From contig CAJOMG010000015.1 in assembly GCA_905235595.1 (NCBI GenBank), positions 1 through 62,261 of the forward strand: DNA of 62,261 nucleotides, in the 5' to 3' direction. Both the position numbers and the translations under genes were made by a program. The notes beneath the pieces are model-generated. The model searched no databases, was not told the origin of the DNA, and saw only the letters and a program-made list of their open reading frames with translations. The stretch comes from an uncultured Desulfovibrio sp. (GTDB lineage Bacteria; Desulfobacterota; Desulfovibrionia; Desulfovibrionales; Desulfovibrionaceae). This document shows, piece after piece, positions 15,841 through 26,393 of the stretch (positions are counted from its first letter, which is position 1; every line of letters begins with the position of its first letter).

Positions 15841-17475
15841 TTACTGTTCTTCCAAAATAGCCTGTATCAATCCCACAACGCGCGCCTTGTTAGGTGTAAA
15901 ATCCAGATGGTTTTGCCGCTCCCAAAATCGACGTCTGCGTTCACCCTTGAGCATGGCAAGAAAGACATTGCGAATCTTGACGTCGCTCACCCTATCCATG
16001 ATGCCCACAAAAGCGAACCCATTTCTTGGTCTGGCAAAGGTATGGCGGGCCTCTCGTTCGTGCGTGGCGAGTACCATGGCCGGTATGCGCATGTGGGCGA
16101 GTTCGTAAACTGTACGTCCTGCCGAACAGATGGCGAGATCGGCCCCCTCCATCATGCGACTCATGACATTGGTAGCCCAAGTGAAATGCACACAGGGGTT
16201 ATGCAGCTTACGCAGATGCGCTTCCATGGCATCCTTATGGGCATAACCAGGGCCTGCTACCAACCTGATGGTCATCCCAGCGCCCCGGCAAATGGGCTCA
16301 ATAATATCAAGCACACGCCGTGAGCAGTCCCATTGGTCCGTTCCACCAAATGTGACGAGCACTGTCTTGGGCTCTGGTCGAAAAGAATTGCGGACCGCAT
16401 TGAGAAATTCATCGCGCAGACAAAAATAGGCTGGGCCACAACGCAAATGCTCTGTTGCAGAGGTGTCTTCATACAGGGCATTGATCACCAGCTGTGCCCG
16501 TGCCGCGCCAGCTCCTACGTCCTCAAAATTGATGCAGCGAACGCCAGCATCTATTAGCCGATCCATATAGTCCGTGCTGGTATTCAAAATATCGTTGATA
16601 ACCAAATCAGGCCGCTGAGCAAGCACAGTGTCGGCCAAGGTTTCATCACCTTGACGGATGATAGGGTAATCCTTCTCTGCAATACGTTCTACTGCAAGCT
16701 CACTCTCTCTTGTGCACACAAAACTCACTTTGTGACTGGTGATTTCGTGAGCCAGCATAAGTGCGCGGAAGACATGTCCCATGCCGATGGCAGGCCAACC
16801 AGCCACCACAAAAACCATATGACGTCTTTCAAGTAACCGTTCGCATATCCACCAGTCCTGGTATCCCTGAATTTCAATTGCTCTGTCACCTAGAAACCAG
16901 GGTACAACACGACCAGGCACTAGAGGGCTCTGTGCATTGGCAAGCGGCGCCAGCCGCAGGATAAGTAATGCACGACTTTCCACCACAAGTTTTTTTTCGC
17001 CGGCATGACTGCCATCTTCTGGATCCAGCAGCCCACCGAGTCCCTCATCGCGCAGATTCCAAAGACGGTGCCGCAGCTTGCGCACAGTCACAAGACCGTC
17101 AGCTCCAGTATGGCGGTAATGCTTCCAGGCATCTTCCACATCCACCCAGGTGAGCAGAGGGCAAGAAGCGCGCAGCACGATGCAATGCTCATATTCTTCT
17201 GCCAAATTGGCCAACAATCCCCGCATCTGACCCACAATATCCAGGCCGGTAAAGCGCAGATCCCTATTGCGGTGAAAACGCACCCCCATCCGTTCACAGA
17301 TAAGAGAAATCTCCTGGCTGTCCGTAAGCACCATGATGTCCTGACCTGACAAAACATCCCGTGCCGTGTGAACGGCCCGCTCCATAAGAGTCACTCCAGC
17401 TAGCTTCTTGACAAGTTGGTCAGGAATGACGGCATTTTTCTTGACTGCGGGGATGACGATACAGCGTTCTTTCAT
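15841..17475 (-). CDS. Cytidylyltransferase-like domain fused to PseG-like GT-B domain
   Basis: 544 residues in two parts. Residues 1-215 look like a NeuA/PseF cytidylyltransferase (CIVIPA..., LTDSQEI, a region like LQpTsPL reading LRASCPL), but the usual PARxGSKxIPxKN loop reads PAVKKNAVIPDQLVKKL. Residues ~220-544 look like PseG, the UDP-sugar hydrolase of pseudaminic-acid synthesis: GWPAIGMGHVFRA with His234, FGGTD, and CSAGRTVYELAHMRIPA. ATG 17475 is 16 nt after the kdnA-like stop; an upstream ATG at 17529 would overlap that gene by 38 nt. The gene probably serves synthesis of an amino-ulosonic acid for a surface glycan. Confidence 0.75.
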   Translation of the reverse strand: MKERCIVIPAVKKNAVIPDQLVKKLAGVTLMERAVHTARDVLSGQDIMVLTDSQEISLICERMGVRFHRNRDLRFTGLDIVGQMRGLLANLAEEYEHCIVLRASCPLLTWVDVEDAWKHYRHTGADGLVTVRKLRHRLWNLRDEGLGGLLDPEDGSHAGEKKLVVESRALLILRLAPLANAQSPLVPGRVVPWFLGDRAIEIQGYQDWWICERLLERRHMVFVVAGWPAIGMGHVFRALMLAHEITSHKVSFVCTRESELAVERIAEKDYPIIRQGDETLADTVLAQRPDLVINDILNTSTDYMDRLIDAGVRCINFEDVGAGAARAQLVINALYEDTSATEHLRCGPAYFCLRDEFLNAVRNSFRPEPKTVLVTFGGTDQWDCSRRVLDIIEPICRGAGMTIRLVAGPGYAHKDAMEAHLRKLHNPCVHFTWATNVMSRMMEGADLAICSAGRTVYELAHMRIPAMVLATHEREARHTFARPRNGFAFVGIMDRVSDVKIRNVFLAMLKGERRRRFWERQNHLDFTPNKARVVGLIQAILEEQ

Positions 17476-17491
17476 GGATGCTAATGTGCTT

Positions 17492-18679
17492 TCAGCGCAA
17501 CATTGTAAGTACCTCGCATGTGCTGGCAAGCATATACTGAAAGTCTTCTTCGCTCAGCCAGTGCTGAAAGGGAAAGGAAACCATGCTGTCAAAAAAAGCA
17601 TCGGCATTGGGACAGTTGGCTTCCCCCATACCAAGGCGACGATAATAGTCATATCTGTCAAGAGGAATATATTGTACCACGCACTTGATGCCTTTATCGT
17701 GGAACATGGAACGCATAAAGCGATCACGTTGTTCTGGTCCGGCAGTCATGCGGGCTGCAAGGAGATGATAGTTATGACGTCGAGAGGCTACACGATGAAA
17801 TTCCAGTTCAGGAAAATCAGCCAAACCGTCTATGAATCGCAACGCCCGAGCACGTTTTTCATCATTGATAGTGTCAATGCGATCCAGCAGCTTAGCCCCG
17901 AGAGCGCATTCCACTTCACCTAGACAGTAATTATTGGGCTGCAGAAAATCACCGTCAAGAATGGGCACATCCACATTGCCCATGGCAGGTTTCCAGTAAT
18001 CGGGACGCTCAAAATTGTAGGTACAATGTCCGTTATGGCGCAGGGCCGGTACAAGGGCTGCAAGTTTTGCATCACGCACATAAAGCATGCCCCCCTCACC
18101 AAGAGTTGTCAAATTCTTGTGTGAATGGAAAGAAAAGATACCCATATCGCCAAAACTGCCCGCCTTTTTCCCATCGAGTTCAGCGCCAATAGCTTGCGCC
18201 GCATCTTCAATAAGAATGAGCCCCTTATTTTTGCATAATTCGGCAATAGCTGGCATATCAGCCACATACCCATAGAGATGCACAACCACCACGGCCTTGG
18301 TACGCGGCGTGATAGCCCTAGCAATAGACTCTGCTGTGACCACACGTGTATGTAAATCTACATCTGCCCAAGCAAGAGTTGCCCCTTTTTTGACATATGG
18401 GTAGGCAGAAGCCGTAAAAGTATGTGAGGGCATTACCACTTCGTCACCAGGCTTGAAGCGGCAGAGCTGCGCTGACATTTCCAGCGCAGAAACGCCGTTC
18501 ATGGTGACAAAACAGCTACCCTCGAGCACACCCTGATAGTCTGCGAACTTTTTTTCAAAAGCAGCCATATACTGACCCTGTGTAAGAGGGTCGGCATTGC
18601 GCATGGCTTCGACCACCACGGCTATTTCGTCTTCCGTATAGCGGATGGCACGACCACTGAAATTTATTTTGCACTCCAT
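17492..18679 (-). CDS. kdnA: PLP aminotransferase, DegT/DnrJ/EryC1 family (KdnA-like)
   Basis: 395 residues, fold type I. The PLP lysine is Lys188 in SFHSHKNLTTLGEGG; IEDAAQAIGA supplies the Asp for the pyridine nitrogen. Directly downstream of a KdnB-like dehydrogenase, it matches the KdnB/KdnA pair known from Shewanella. There KdnB oxidises C8 of Kdo and KdnA transfers an amino group from glutamate to give 8-amino-3,8-dideoxy-octulosonate (Kdo8N). The assignment rests mostly on the neighbour, since DegT enzymes share motifs. ATG 18679 follows AAGGAG. It could instead be an aminotransferase for another keto sugar. Confidence 0.75.
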   Translation of the reverse strand: MECKINFSGRAIRYTEDEIAVVVEAMRNADPLTQGQYMAAFEKKFADYQGVLEGSCFVTMNGVSALEMSAQLCRFKPGDEVVMPSHTFTASAYPYVKKGATLAWADVDLHTRVVTAESIARAITPRTKAVVVVHLYGYVADMPAIAELCKNKGLILIEDAAQAIGAELDGKKAGSFGDMGIFSFHSHKNLTTLGEGGMLYVRDAKLAALVPALRHNGHCTYNFERPDYWKPAMGNVDVPILDGDFLQPNNYCLGEVECALGAKLLDRIDTINDEKRARALRFIDGLADFPELEFHRVASRRHNYHLLAARMTAGPEQRDRFMRSMFHDKGIKCVVQYIPLDRYDYYRRLGMGEANCPNADAFFDSMVSFPFQHWLSEEDFQYMLASTCEVLTMLR

Positions 18680-18722
18680 GCAGGCTCCTTCATACCGTTT
18701 GTATGGCATCTTGCAGCATTAA

Positions 18723-19802
18723 TTACATGCGTTCGAAGCGTTGGCGCACATTTTCTCTGGTAAGAATTTTCTTATAATCTGGACCAAGACGGTTGGAGAG
18801 TGGTTTTTCATGTACAATGCTTGCGTCATACAAGGCATCGAACTGCGCATCATTAAGGCCCTTGCAGATACCCCTGCGCAGGGTGATACCCTGACGCTCC
18901 ATCATGCGCATGAATTCCTTGTGCTGTTCGGGGTAGATGTCTTCCAGCACACTCAAAGCATGACAATTGGCTACACCGTGATGCATATGTAATACCATGC
19001 TCAGGCCTGCCGACAAGGGATGCACCACCCCCACAAAGCCCGCAGCCATTCCTCCCATGAAGGAGGCTATCATAAGTTTCTCGCGATTCTCGTCGCTCAT
19101 CATATCGCTGGAAAGGAATACTTCCCTGCAGAGTTCAATGGACTTCTCCGCCAGGGCATCCACAACAACATTGCGGTACGAACCTGTAATGCTTTCAAAA
19201 CAGTGCATATATGTGTCGATGCCAGTATAAAAATATTGATCACGTGGCACAGATGCCGTGAGATCTGGATCAAGAAGAACCTGATCAAACATGGTAAAAT
19301 CACTGTTCATGCCCAGTTTGATATTTTTTGCCTCGTTGCAGACAATGCCAGTACGCGAAGTCTCCGACCCTGTGCCAGACAGAGTGGGCACGGCAATTTT
19401 ATACGGTGCCGGGTTTTGCACAAGTTCCCATCCCTGATAGTCTTGGGCTTGGCCTGGATTAGTCAGCAAATTGCCTACGCACTTGCATGTATCCAGTGTG
19501 CTGCCTCCGCCAAAGGCAAGCATGGCGCAGGGCAGTGCACCATTAAGGAATTCTTTAACCCTAGCAGTGTACATATCCACGCTTTCTGTTGTCGGTTCTT
19601 CAGTTGTATCAACATACAAAATAATATCGTTGTCTTCCACAGGAAGCTTGGAGGCCAGCTTTCCATCCTTAAAAGCGTGGTCAAGAAAAAACACGCACGG
19701 ACCTTGCACTGTCTTGCGACGCACTGACAAAAGATCGCCAAGCTGAACAAGACTGCCCTTGCCAATCATGTAATATCCAACATTTTTCGCATTGCGGTAC
19801 AT
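18723..19802 (-). CDS. kdnB: Iron-containing 3-deoxy-octulosonate 8-oxidase (KdnB-like)
   Basis: 359 residues, group III metal-dependent alcohol dehydrogenase. NAD-binding GGGSTLD (98-104), PTLSGTGSETSRT, then probable metal ligands in GIDTYMHC and HMHHGVANCHA. Several stretches recall Shewanella KdnB: a GKGSLVQL-like opening, LLTNPG...YQGW, NSD..FDQ, FYTG.D.Y.HC.ES, and ITL..GICK.L. It would oxidise the C8 hydroxyl of Kdo to the aldehyde. ATG 19802 is chosen for the GGAGAA 6 nt upstream; ATG 19814 is less likely. It leads the cluster, with the aminotransferase 43 nt downstream. Confidence 0.8.
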   Translation of the reverse strand: MYRNAKNVGYYMIGKGSLVQLGDLLSVRRKTVQGPCVFFLDHAFKDGKLASKLPVEDNDIILYVDTTEEPTTESVDMYTARVKEFLNGALPCAMLAFGGGSTLDTCKCVGNLLTNPGQAQDYQGWELVQNPAPYKIAVPTLSGTGSETSRTGIVCNEAKNIKLGMNSDFTMFDQVLLDPDLTASVPRDQYFYTGIDTYMHCFESITGSYRNVVVDALAEKSIELCREVFLSSDMMSDENREKLMIASFMGGMAAGFVGVVHPLSAGLSMVLHMHHGVANCHALSVLEDIYPEQHKEFMRMMERQGITLRRGICKGLNDAQFDALYDASIVHEKPLSNRLGPDYKKILTRENVRQRFERM

Positions 19803-19895
19803 TGCGTTCTCCATGAAAAAACTTCTGGGCGCTGCGCAGATCGCTGCCATACGCCATCGTACGCCCACCTGCAAGAAACCTCGTAAAACTTGTAA

Positions 19896-20753
19896 CTATA
19901 ACCTGGAGTGCTGCCAGGCCTTGATGCTATTTGCCAGGAGCATGGCAATGGTCATGGGGCCCACGCCACCCGGTACGGGTGTAATGGCCGCTGCCTTTTG
20001 GCTGACACTGGCAAAATCTGCATCTCCGCATAGGCCCTCGGGAGTACGGTTGATGCCCACATCAATCACCACGGCACCCTTGCGCACCATATCACCGGTG
20101 ACGGCCCGGGGCCGTCCCATGGCTAAAAACAGCATGTCGGCCTGGCGACACTGCTCAGCCAGATCAGGAGTGCGAGAATGGCAAATGGTGACGGTGGCAT
20201 CACCGAATGGGCCAGGCTGAGTCAGCAGCATGGACAAGGGTTTACCCACAATGTTGGAACGGCCAACAACGACAGCTCTCTTACCACTTGTGGTTATATT
20301 GTACCGCTTGAGCAGCTCGATGATGCCCGCAGGGGTGCAAGCGATAAAACCAGGCAGCCCCAAGGCAAGCCGTCCCATATTGACAGGATGAAAACCATCA
20401 ACATCCTTTGCCGGATCAATCGCCAGCAAACAGGCTTGCGTATCCAATCCCGTAGGTAAGGGCAGTTGCAGCAGTATGCCATCCACTTCTGACTGTCTAT
20501 TGCAATCCACAATACATTGGAGGACGTCGTCCTGCGTCGCTTGCACTGGAAGATGGTGAGGAAAGGATACGATACCTACTTCGCTGCATGCACGTTCCTT
20601 ATTGCGCACATAAACCTGAGAGGCAGGGTCATCCCCCACCAAGATTACTGCCAGACCAGGGGGCCGAAGCCCTTCAGCACAGGTTCTCGCTACCTGCGCA
20701 GCCAGTTCAGCCCGAATCTCAGCAGCGACTTTTTTGCCGTCTATTAACAGCAT
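19896..20753 (-). CDS. folD: Methylenetetrahydrofolate dehydrogenase/cyclohydrolase
   Basis: 285 residues, bifunctional FolD. VYVRNKERACSEVG holds the catalytic Lys, LLQLPLP and GFHPVNMGRL follow, and VVGRSNIVGKPLSMLL is the NADP-binding loop; the end shows TPVPGGVGPMTIAMLL. It interconverts one-carbon forms of tetrahydrofolate. GAGGAAG lies 4-5 nt before the ATG. It stands just upstream of kdnB on the same strand, 93 nt away, but is not functionally related to that cluster. Confidence 0.96.
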   Translation of the reverse strand: MLLIDGKKVAAEIRAELAAQVARTCAEGLRPPGLAVILVGDDPASQVYVRNKERACSEVGIVSFPHHLPVQATQDDVLQCIVDCNRQSEVDGILLQLPLPTGLDTQACLLAIDPAKDVDGFHPVNMGRLALGLPGFIACTPAGIIELLKRYNITTSGKRAVVVGRSNIVGKPLSMLLTQPGPFGDATVTICHSRTPDLAEQCRQADMLFLAMGRPRAVTGDMVRKGAVVIDVGINRTPEGLCGDADFASVSQKAAAITPVPGGVGPMTIAMLLANSIKAWQHSRL

Positions 20754-20809
20754 TTTCTTCCTCGAATATGCAGAAGATTTATGATGATGAACTGATGCAC
20801 GCTAAATGC

Positions 20810-20847
20810 GAACGACCGTCGCTCCCGGCCGGGTACGGCGGTCGTTC
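20810..20847 (-). terminator. Hairpin between eno and folD
   Basis: A 9-bp stem (GAACGACCG with CGGTCGTTC) encloses a G+C-rich inner palindrome CCCGGCCGGG. It lies 44 nt after the eno stop, as expected for a terminator of that transcript, and before folD. No U-run follows on the minus strand. Confidence 0.5.
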
Positions 20848-20890
20848 TTGGCTTGCCCGTGCCGCCCTTCGACGACACGATTAAAACACG

Positions 20891-22252
<1,362 letters not shown>

Positions 22253-22272
22253 TTAATTACTCTACGCCATTT

Positions 22273-23064
22273 TCAGTGCTCTTTGATCTGTTCATAGTAC
22301 AAGCGACGCAAGCCCTCAAGCAGGAGCTGGGGCAACACTTGATCAAACACGGTACTGACACGGGCAATGGTATCAGCAAAACCTCCCGTGCCCAATATCT
22401 TTGACGGGCCTGGCAGCTGCCGCTTGAGACGATGGGTCAAACCTTCCACGATGGAGGCAAAGCCATACACAAGCCCGTGGCGTATGCTTGTAACTGTGTT
22501 TCGCCCTGGGGTTGGTTCTTCTCCACCAACATCCAAATCCACCCTTGGAAGCTTAGCGGCTTCACGTGACAGCGCTTTCATGGCTGTGCGTGGCCCAGGA
22601 AAAATCAACCCTCCTAGATAAGCATTGCTGCTGATACAATCAATTGTAAGAGCTGTCCCAAAGTCTACCACAAGCAGTGTTGGCGTGTCAGGATAGATGC
22701 GGCGCGCTGCATATGCCCCCACAAGGCGGTCAAGGCCCACCTCGGCAGGGTGTTCATAATTATTATCCAAGGGTACGGAAAGCTCCTGTCCTACCCACAG
22801 CAGTGGGCAAGCAAGATAGCGAGCTACGGCCTCTCGCAAAAGAGAATCAAAATCAGGCACCACGGAGGAGACCACACAACCCTTGAGTCTGCATTTCTCC
22901 ACGCCGGCCTGCTGTAGCAGGAACAGCAGCGAAAGCCCGAAATCATCGGCAGTCTGTTCGGTGGCAGTGTGCAATGTATACGAGGCCAGTATGCCACTTC
23001 CGTTGCAAAGGCCTATTTTGACAGATGTATTACCAATGTCGAATACCAGTATTTCGGGCTGCAT
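22273..23064 (-). CDS. coaX: Type III pantothenate kinase
   Basis: 263 residues; phosphorylates pantothenate in the first step of CoA synthesis. ASKHA-fold signatures: FDIGNTSVKIG at the start, VGLDRLVGAYAAR, and VVDFGTALTIDCI; GTGGFAD near the end. ATG 23064 is preferred because GGAGG lies 6 nt upstream; ten extra codons upstream (from 23094) lack a signal. It is divergent from the epimerase gene, sharing a 164-nt promoter region. Confidence 0.93.
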   Translation of the reverse strand: MQPEILVFDIGNTSVKIGLCNGSGILASYTLHTATEQTADDFGLSLLFLLQQAGVEKCRLKGCVVSSVVPDFDSLLREAVARYLACPLLWVGQELSVPLDNNYEHPAEVGLDRLVGAYAARRIYPDTPTLLVVDFGTALTIDCISSNAYLGGLIFPGPRTAMKALSREAAKLPRVDLDVGGEEPTPGRNTVTSIRHGLVYGFASIVEGLTHRLKRQLPGPSKILGTGGFADTIARVSTVFDQVLPQLLLEGLRRLYYEQIKEH

Positions 23065-23154
23065 GGGCGCCTCCGCAACTAGCCCGTGAACCATTCATAG
23101 TTTAGTAGTATGCCTGATTTATCTTTTTCAAGCAATGTTCTATTATGGGTTTTT

Positions 23155-23175
23155 AAGGGTGATGTATATACCCTT
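23155..23175. promoter_or_regulatory. Dyad symmetry in the coaX/epimerase promoter region
   Basis: AAGGGT and ACCCTT form a perfect 6-bp inverted repeat around a 9-nt A+T-rich centre (GATGTATAT). The spacing fits a dimeric repressor site or a short hairpin. It lies 54 nt before the epimerase start. No regulator is known for it. Confidence 0.3.
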
Positions 23176-23228
23176 GCCCAACAGACGTATCTGGCTTACC
23201 TTGGTCAATGTTGCAGTGGAGGTTAGTC

Positions 23229-24245
23229 ATGCATGTTCTGGTAACTGGGGTGGCAGGTTTTATTGGATTTCATCTAGCCCGCCGTCTGCTACACGATGGG
23301 CATAGTGTTGTCGGCATTGATACCTGCAATGACTACTATGACGTACAACTTAAAGAAGATCGACTAGCGCAACTTACCTCCATGCCTGAGGCTGTGCATT
23401 TTTGTTTTAAAAAGCTTGATCTTGCTGATGCAGCTGGCATTGAGGCCCTGTTTGCCCGTGAGGGCTTCACCCATGTTGTCAACCTCGCCGGTCAGGCAGG
23501 CGTGCGCTACAGCATTGAAAACCCCGAATCGTATTTACAGGCCAATCTGCTAGGCTTTGGGCATGTGCTTGAAGGCTGCCGCCGCCATAAGGTAGAGCAT
23601 TTGCTCTATGCATCTTCCTCCTCCGTCTATGGGCTCAACGCGGCACGTCCCTATTCAGAAACACAAAATGTCGACCACCCTGTCAGCCTTTACGCAGCCA
23701 CCAAAAAAAGCAATGAGCTTATGGCCCATGCTTACAGCCATTTATACAATATTTCATGCACGGGCTTGCGTTTTTTCACAGTATATGGCCCTTGGGGTCG
23801 ACCAGATATGGCATTACATCTCTTCACAACCGCTATTATCCGCGGGGAACCTATTAGGGTTTTCAACAACGGCCACATGCGACGTGACTTTACCTACATC
23901 GACGACATTGTGGAAGGATTGATTCGTCTGATACCCATGCCACCTCATGCAGACCCCGACTTCAAAACCGCAACACCAAACCCTGCACACAGTTCAGCGC
24001 CTTGGTGCATCTATAACATCGGCAATAATACTACTGTCGAACTTAACGATTTTATCAGTACTCTGGAACAGGCACTCGGTATGCAGGCTCAAAAAATCTT
24101 GCTCCCCATGCAGCCTGGTGACGTGGAAGCCACTTGGGCAGATATTGATGCCTTGAACAAAGCAACAGGGTTCGCTCCTTCTACCCCTCTTGCCGAGGGA
24201 ATTGCAAACTTTGTGGCTTGGTACAGGGAGTACTATCACATATGA
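23229..24245 (+). CDS. NAD-dependent epimerase, UDP-glucuronate 4-epimerase type
   Basis: 338 residues, extended short-chain dehydrogenase. GVAGFIGFHLARRLL is the NAD loop, SSSSVYG and YAATKKSNE carry the catalytic Ser/Tyr/Lys, and RFFTVYGPWGRPDMAL..F is typical of UDP-glucuronate/UDP-galacturonate 4-epimerases. It would supply galacturonate for LPS or capsule. GGAGG is 7 nt upstream. The stop codon overlaps the next gene's ATG (ATGA). Confidence 0.88.
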   Translation: MHVLVTGVAGFIGFHLARRLLHDGHSVVGIDTCNDYYDVQLKEDRLAQLTSMPEAVHFCFKKLDLADAAGIEALFAREGFTHVVNLAGQAGVRYSIENPESYLQANLLGFGHVLEGCRRHKVEHLLYASSSSVYGLNAARPYSETQNVDHPVSLYAATKKSNELMAHAYSHLYNISCTGLRFFTVYGPWGRPDMALHLFTTAIIRGEPIRVFNNGHMRRDFTYIDDIVEGLIRLIPMPPHADPDFKTATPNPAHSSAPWCIYNIGNNTTVELNDFISTLEQALGMQAQKILLPMQPGDVEATWADIDALNKATGFAPSTPLAEGIANFVAWYREYYHI

Positions 24246-26386
24246 GCGCAGCCCCCCCAAATGCCGCAGTAAAAAAACATCCGGAAATTTTGGCTCCAGC
24301 AGGCGATGTTGCGTCTTTTTTGGCGGCTCTCGCTGCAGGAGCCGACGCTATCTATTTGGGACTTAAACATTTTTCTGCCCGCATGCAGGCTGATAACTTT
24401 AGTCTGTCTGAGCTGTCGCGTCTCACAGATCTGGCCCATACAGAGCAGGTGCGCGTTTATGTGGCTATGAATACACTGATTAAGCCCGGAGAAACATCGC
24501 AGATCTATCGACTTACTGCTAGACTGGCTCGACAGGTGCATCCAGACGGCCTCATTATTCAGGACCTTGGCATGTTAGATCTTGCACGCCAAGCAGGTTT
24601 TGAGGGAGGGCTTTTTCTTTCAACCTTGGCCAACCTTACTCACCCGGAAGCTCTTTTGCAAGCCAAGCTGTTAGGTGCAAGCCGTGTCATTTTACCTCGG
24701 GAACTTTCTATTGACGAAATACGAATTATGGGCGAAGCGTGTCCCGATGAGCTTGAGCTAGAATGTTTTGTGCATGGAGCTTTGTGCTACTGTATATCAG
24801 GCCGTTGCTACTGGTCCAGCTATATGGGTGGCAAAAGCGGCCTGCGTGGTAGGTGCGTACAACCCTGCCGTCGTATGTATCGTCAAGGTGGAACAGCAAA
24901 CAGGCGTATGCTTGATTGTGATTCCGAACGTACAGGATTTAGTCAATGCCCTTCTCATACAAAATTCAATGCCGCAATAAGATGCAATCATAAGCCTCCT
25001 GTCAACAGACTCCGTGCACTTGGCAAAGAACGTACTGGCCGTTGGTTTTCCTGCCTTGATTTATCCCTGGATGTATTGTCCAAGACACTACTTACCATTC
25101 CCCATTTGGCCTCCTGGAAGATTGAGGGACGGAAAAAGGGACCACACTACGTTTACCATGTTGTTACTGCCTACCGCATGTTACGAGATGCTCCCGGTGA
25201 TGCTGCTGTCCGAAGAACAGCCGAAGAACTCTTGAAAATGGCACTAGGCCGAGCGCCAACGCGTGCGCGATTTCTGCCACAACGAATCAACCTCATTCCC
25301 ACATCGCCTGATGAACAAACCAGTTCAGGTTTATTGGCTGGCAAAATTCGCATTGGACAAGATGGCTCTGTCTCGTTCAAACCCTTTCTTGATTTGCTTC
25401 CGCATGACTACCTGCGGATTGGAGTTGAGGATGAACGCTGGCACACCACATTCCCCATAAAACGACATGTACCCAAGGGCGGTAACTTTATTGTACACAT
25501 TTCCAAGCATAAAACTCCTCCTAATGGCACTCCCGTGTTTCTCATAGACCGGCGTGAACCTCAGCTTTTGCTTATTATCAAAGAATGGCGTGAACGTTTG
25601 GAAACACTGCCTTCACGACCTAGCAAGCCAGTGGATACCACACCAATCCTACCACGACCGGTTAAACCACTGCCGCTGCCTGATATACAGTTACGAGCCA
25701 GTCTGCCACGCGGCAAGCAAACCAGAAATTCGCGAAACCACATTCAGGCACTTTGGCTTTCTCCTAAAACTGCAGAAATCTCGCGAACAATCATTCCCAA
25801 CATTTGCTGGTGGCTCCCCCCTGTTGTTTGGCCTGAAGAGGAAAAAACACTACGTCTTCATATTTCTCATCTATGGCGTGATGGAGCTCGTTATTTTGTT
25901 TGCAATGCTCCCTGGCAGCGCTGTTTTTTCCCTAAGCAGCTCGATCATTCAGTATTACTGGCTGGGCCTTTTTGTAATATTTCCAATGCAGCTGCCCTTC
26001 ACACTCTGGCTTTAATGGGATTTACTGGAGCTTTTGTTAGCCAAGAGCTGTCACAAGAAGATTTCCTTGCCTTGCCAAAGCAAAGCCCTCTACCGTTAGG
26101 GCTTGTGCTTTCCGGATATTGGCCAGTTGGCATAAGCCGCTTTGGTTTATTGGGCGTCAAATCAAATGAGCCTTTTTACAGTCCGATGGGCGAGCCATTT
26201 TGGGCACGGCAGTATGGTGGCAATGTATGGATTTACCCTGCATGGCCTCTGGATCTTAGGGATAAGCGTCAAGAGCTTCAGAACGCGGGTTTTTCTTTTT
26301 TTGCAAACATTGAAGAACACCCACCGACTTGCGTGCCTGAGCTACACCGAAAAAGCCTGTTTAACTGGGAAGGTGCTTTGCTCTAA
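24242..26386 (+). CDS. U32 family peptidase/RlhA-like Fe-S protein
   Basis: 714 residues. The N-terminal TIM-barrel opens with EILAPAGDVASFLAALAAGADAIYLG; FVHGALCYCISGRCYWSSYMGG and RCVQPCRRMYR bring in four cysteines for a probable [4Fe-4S] cluster. U32 proteins once called collagenases act in tRNA or 23S rRNA hydroxylation (TrhP, RlhA). A long C-terminal extension (~300 residues) follows. The start overlaps the epimerase stop as ATGA. The methyltransferase starts 7 nt downstream, so an RNA-modification role is reasonable. Confidence 0.82.
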   Translation: MSAAPPNAAVKKHPEILAPAGDVASFLAALAAGADAIYLGLKHFSARMQADNFSLSELSRLTDLAHTEQVRVYVAMNTLIKPGETSQIYRLTARLARQVHPDGLIIQDLGMLDLARQAGFEGGLFLSTLANLTHPEALLQAKLLGASRVILPRELSIDEIRIMGEACPDELELECFVHGALCYCISGRCYWSSYMGGKSGLRGRCVQPCRRMYRQGGTANRRMLDCDSERTGFSQCPSHTKFNAAIRCNHKPPVNRLRALGKERTGRWFSCLDLSLDVLSKTLLTIPHLASWKIEGRKKGPHYVYHVVTAYRMLRDAPGDAAVRRTAEELLKMALGRAPTRARFLPQRINLIPTSPDEQTSSGLLAGKIRIGQDGSVSFKPFLDLLPHDYLRIGVEDERWHTTFPIKRHVPKGGNFIVHISKHKTPPNGTPVFLIDRREPQLLLIIKEWRERLETLPSRPSKPVDTTPILPRPVKPLPLPDIQLRASLPRGKQTRNSRNHIQALWLSPKTAEISRTIIPNICWWLPPVVWPEEEKTLRLHISHLWRDGARYFVCNAPWQRCFFPKQLDHSVLLAGPFCNISNAAALHTLALMGFTGAFVSQELSQEDFLALPKQSPLPLGLVLSGYWPVGISRFGLLGVKSNEPFYSPMGEPFWARQYGGNVWIYPAWPLDLRDKRQELQNAGFSFFANIEEHPPTCVPELHRKSLFNWEGALL

Positions 26387-26393
26387 GCAAATA

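Noticed and set aside
14977..16323. A 448-residue plus-strand frame over the two cytidylyltransferase genes
   Set aside because: No recognisable domain, unlikely composition (many His, Cys, Gln), and it is antisense to two well-supported genes.
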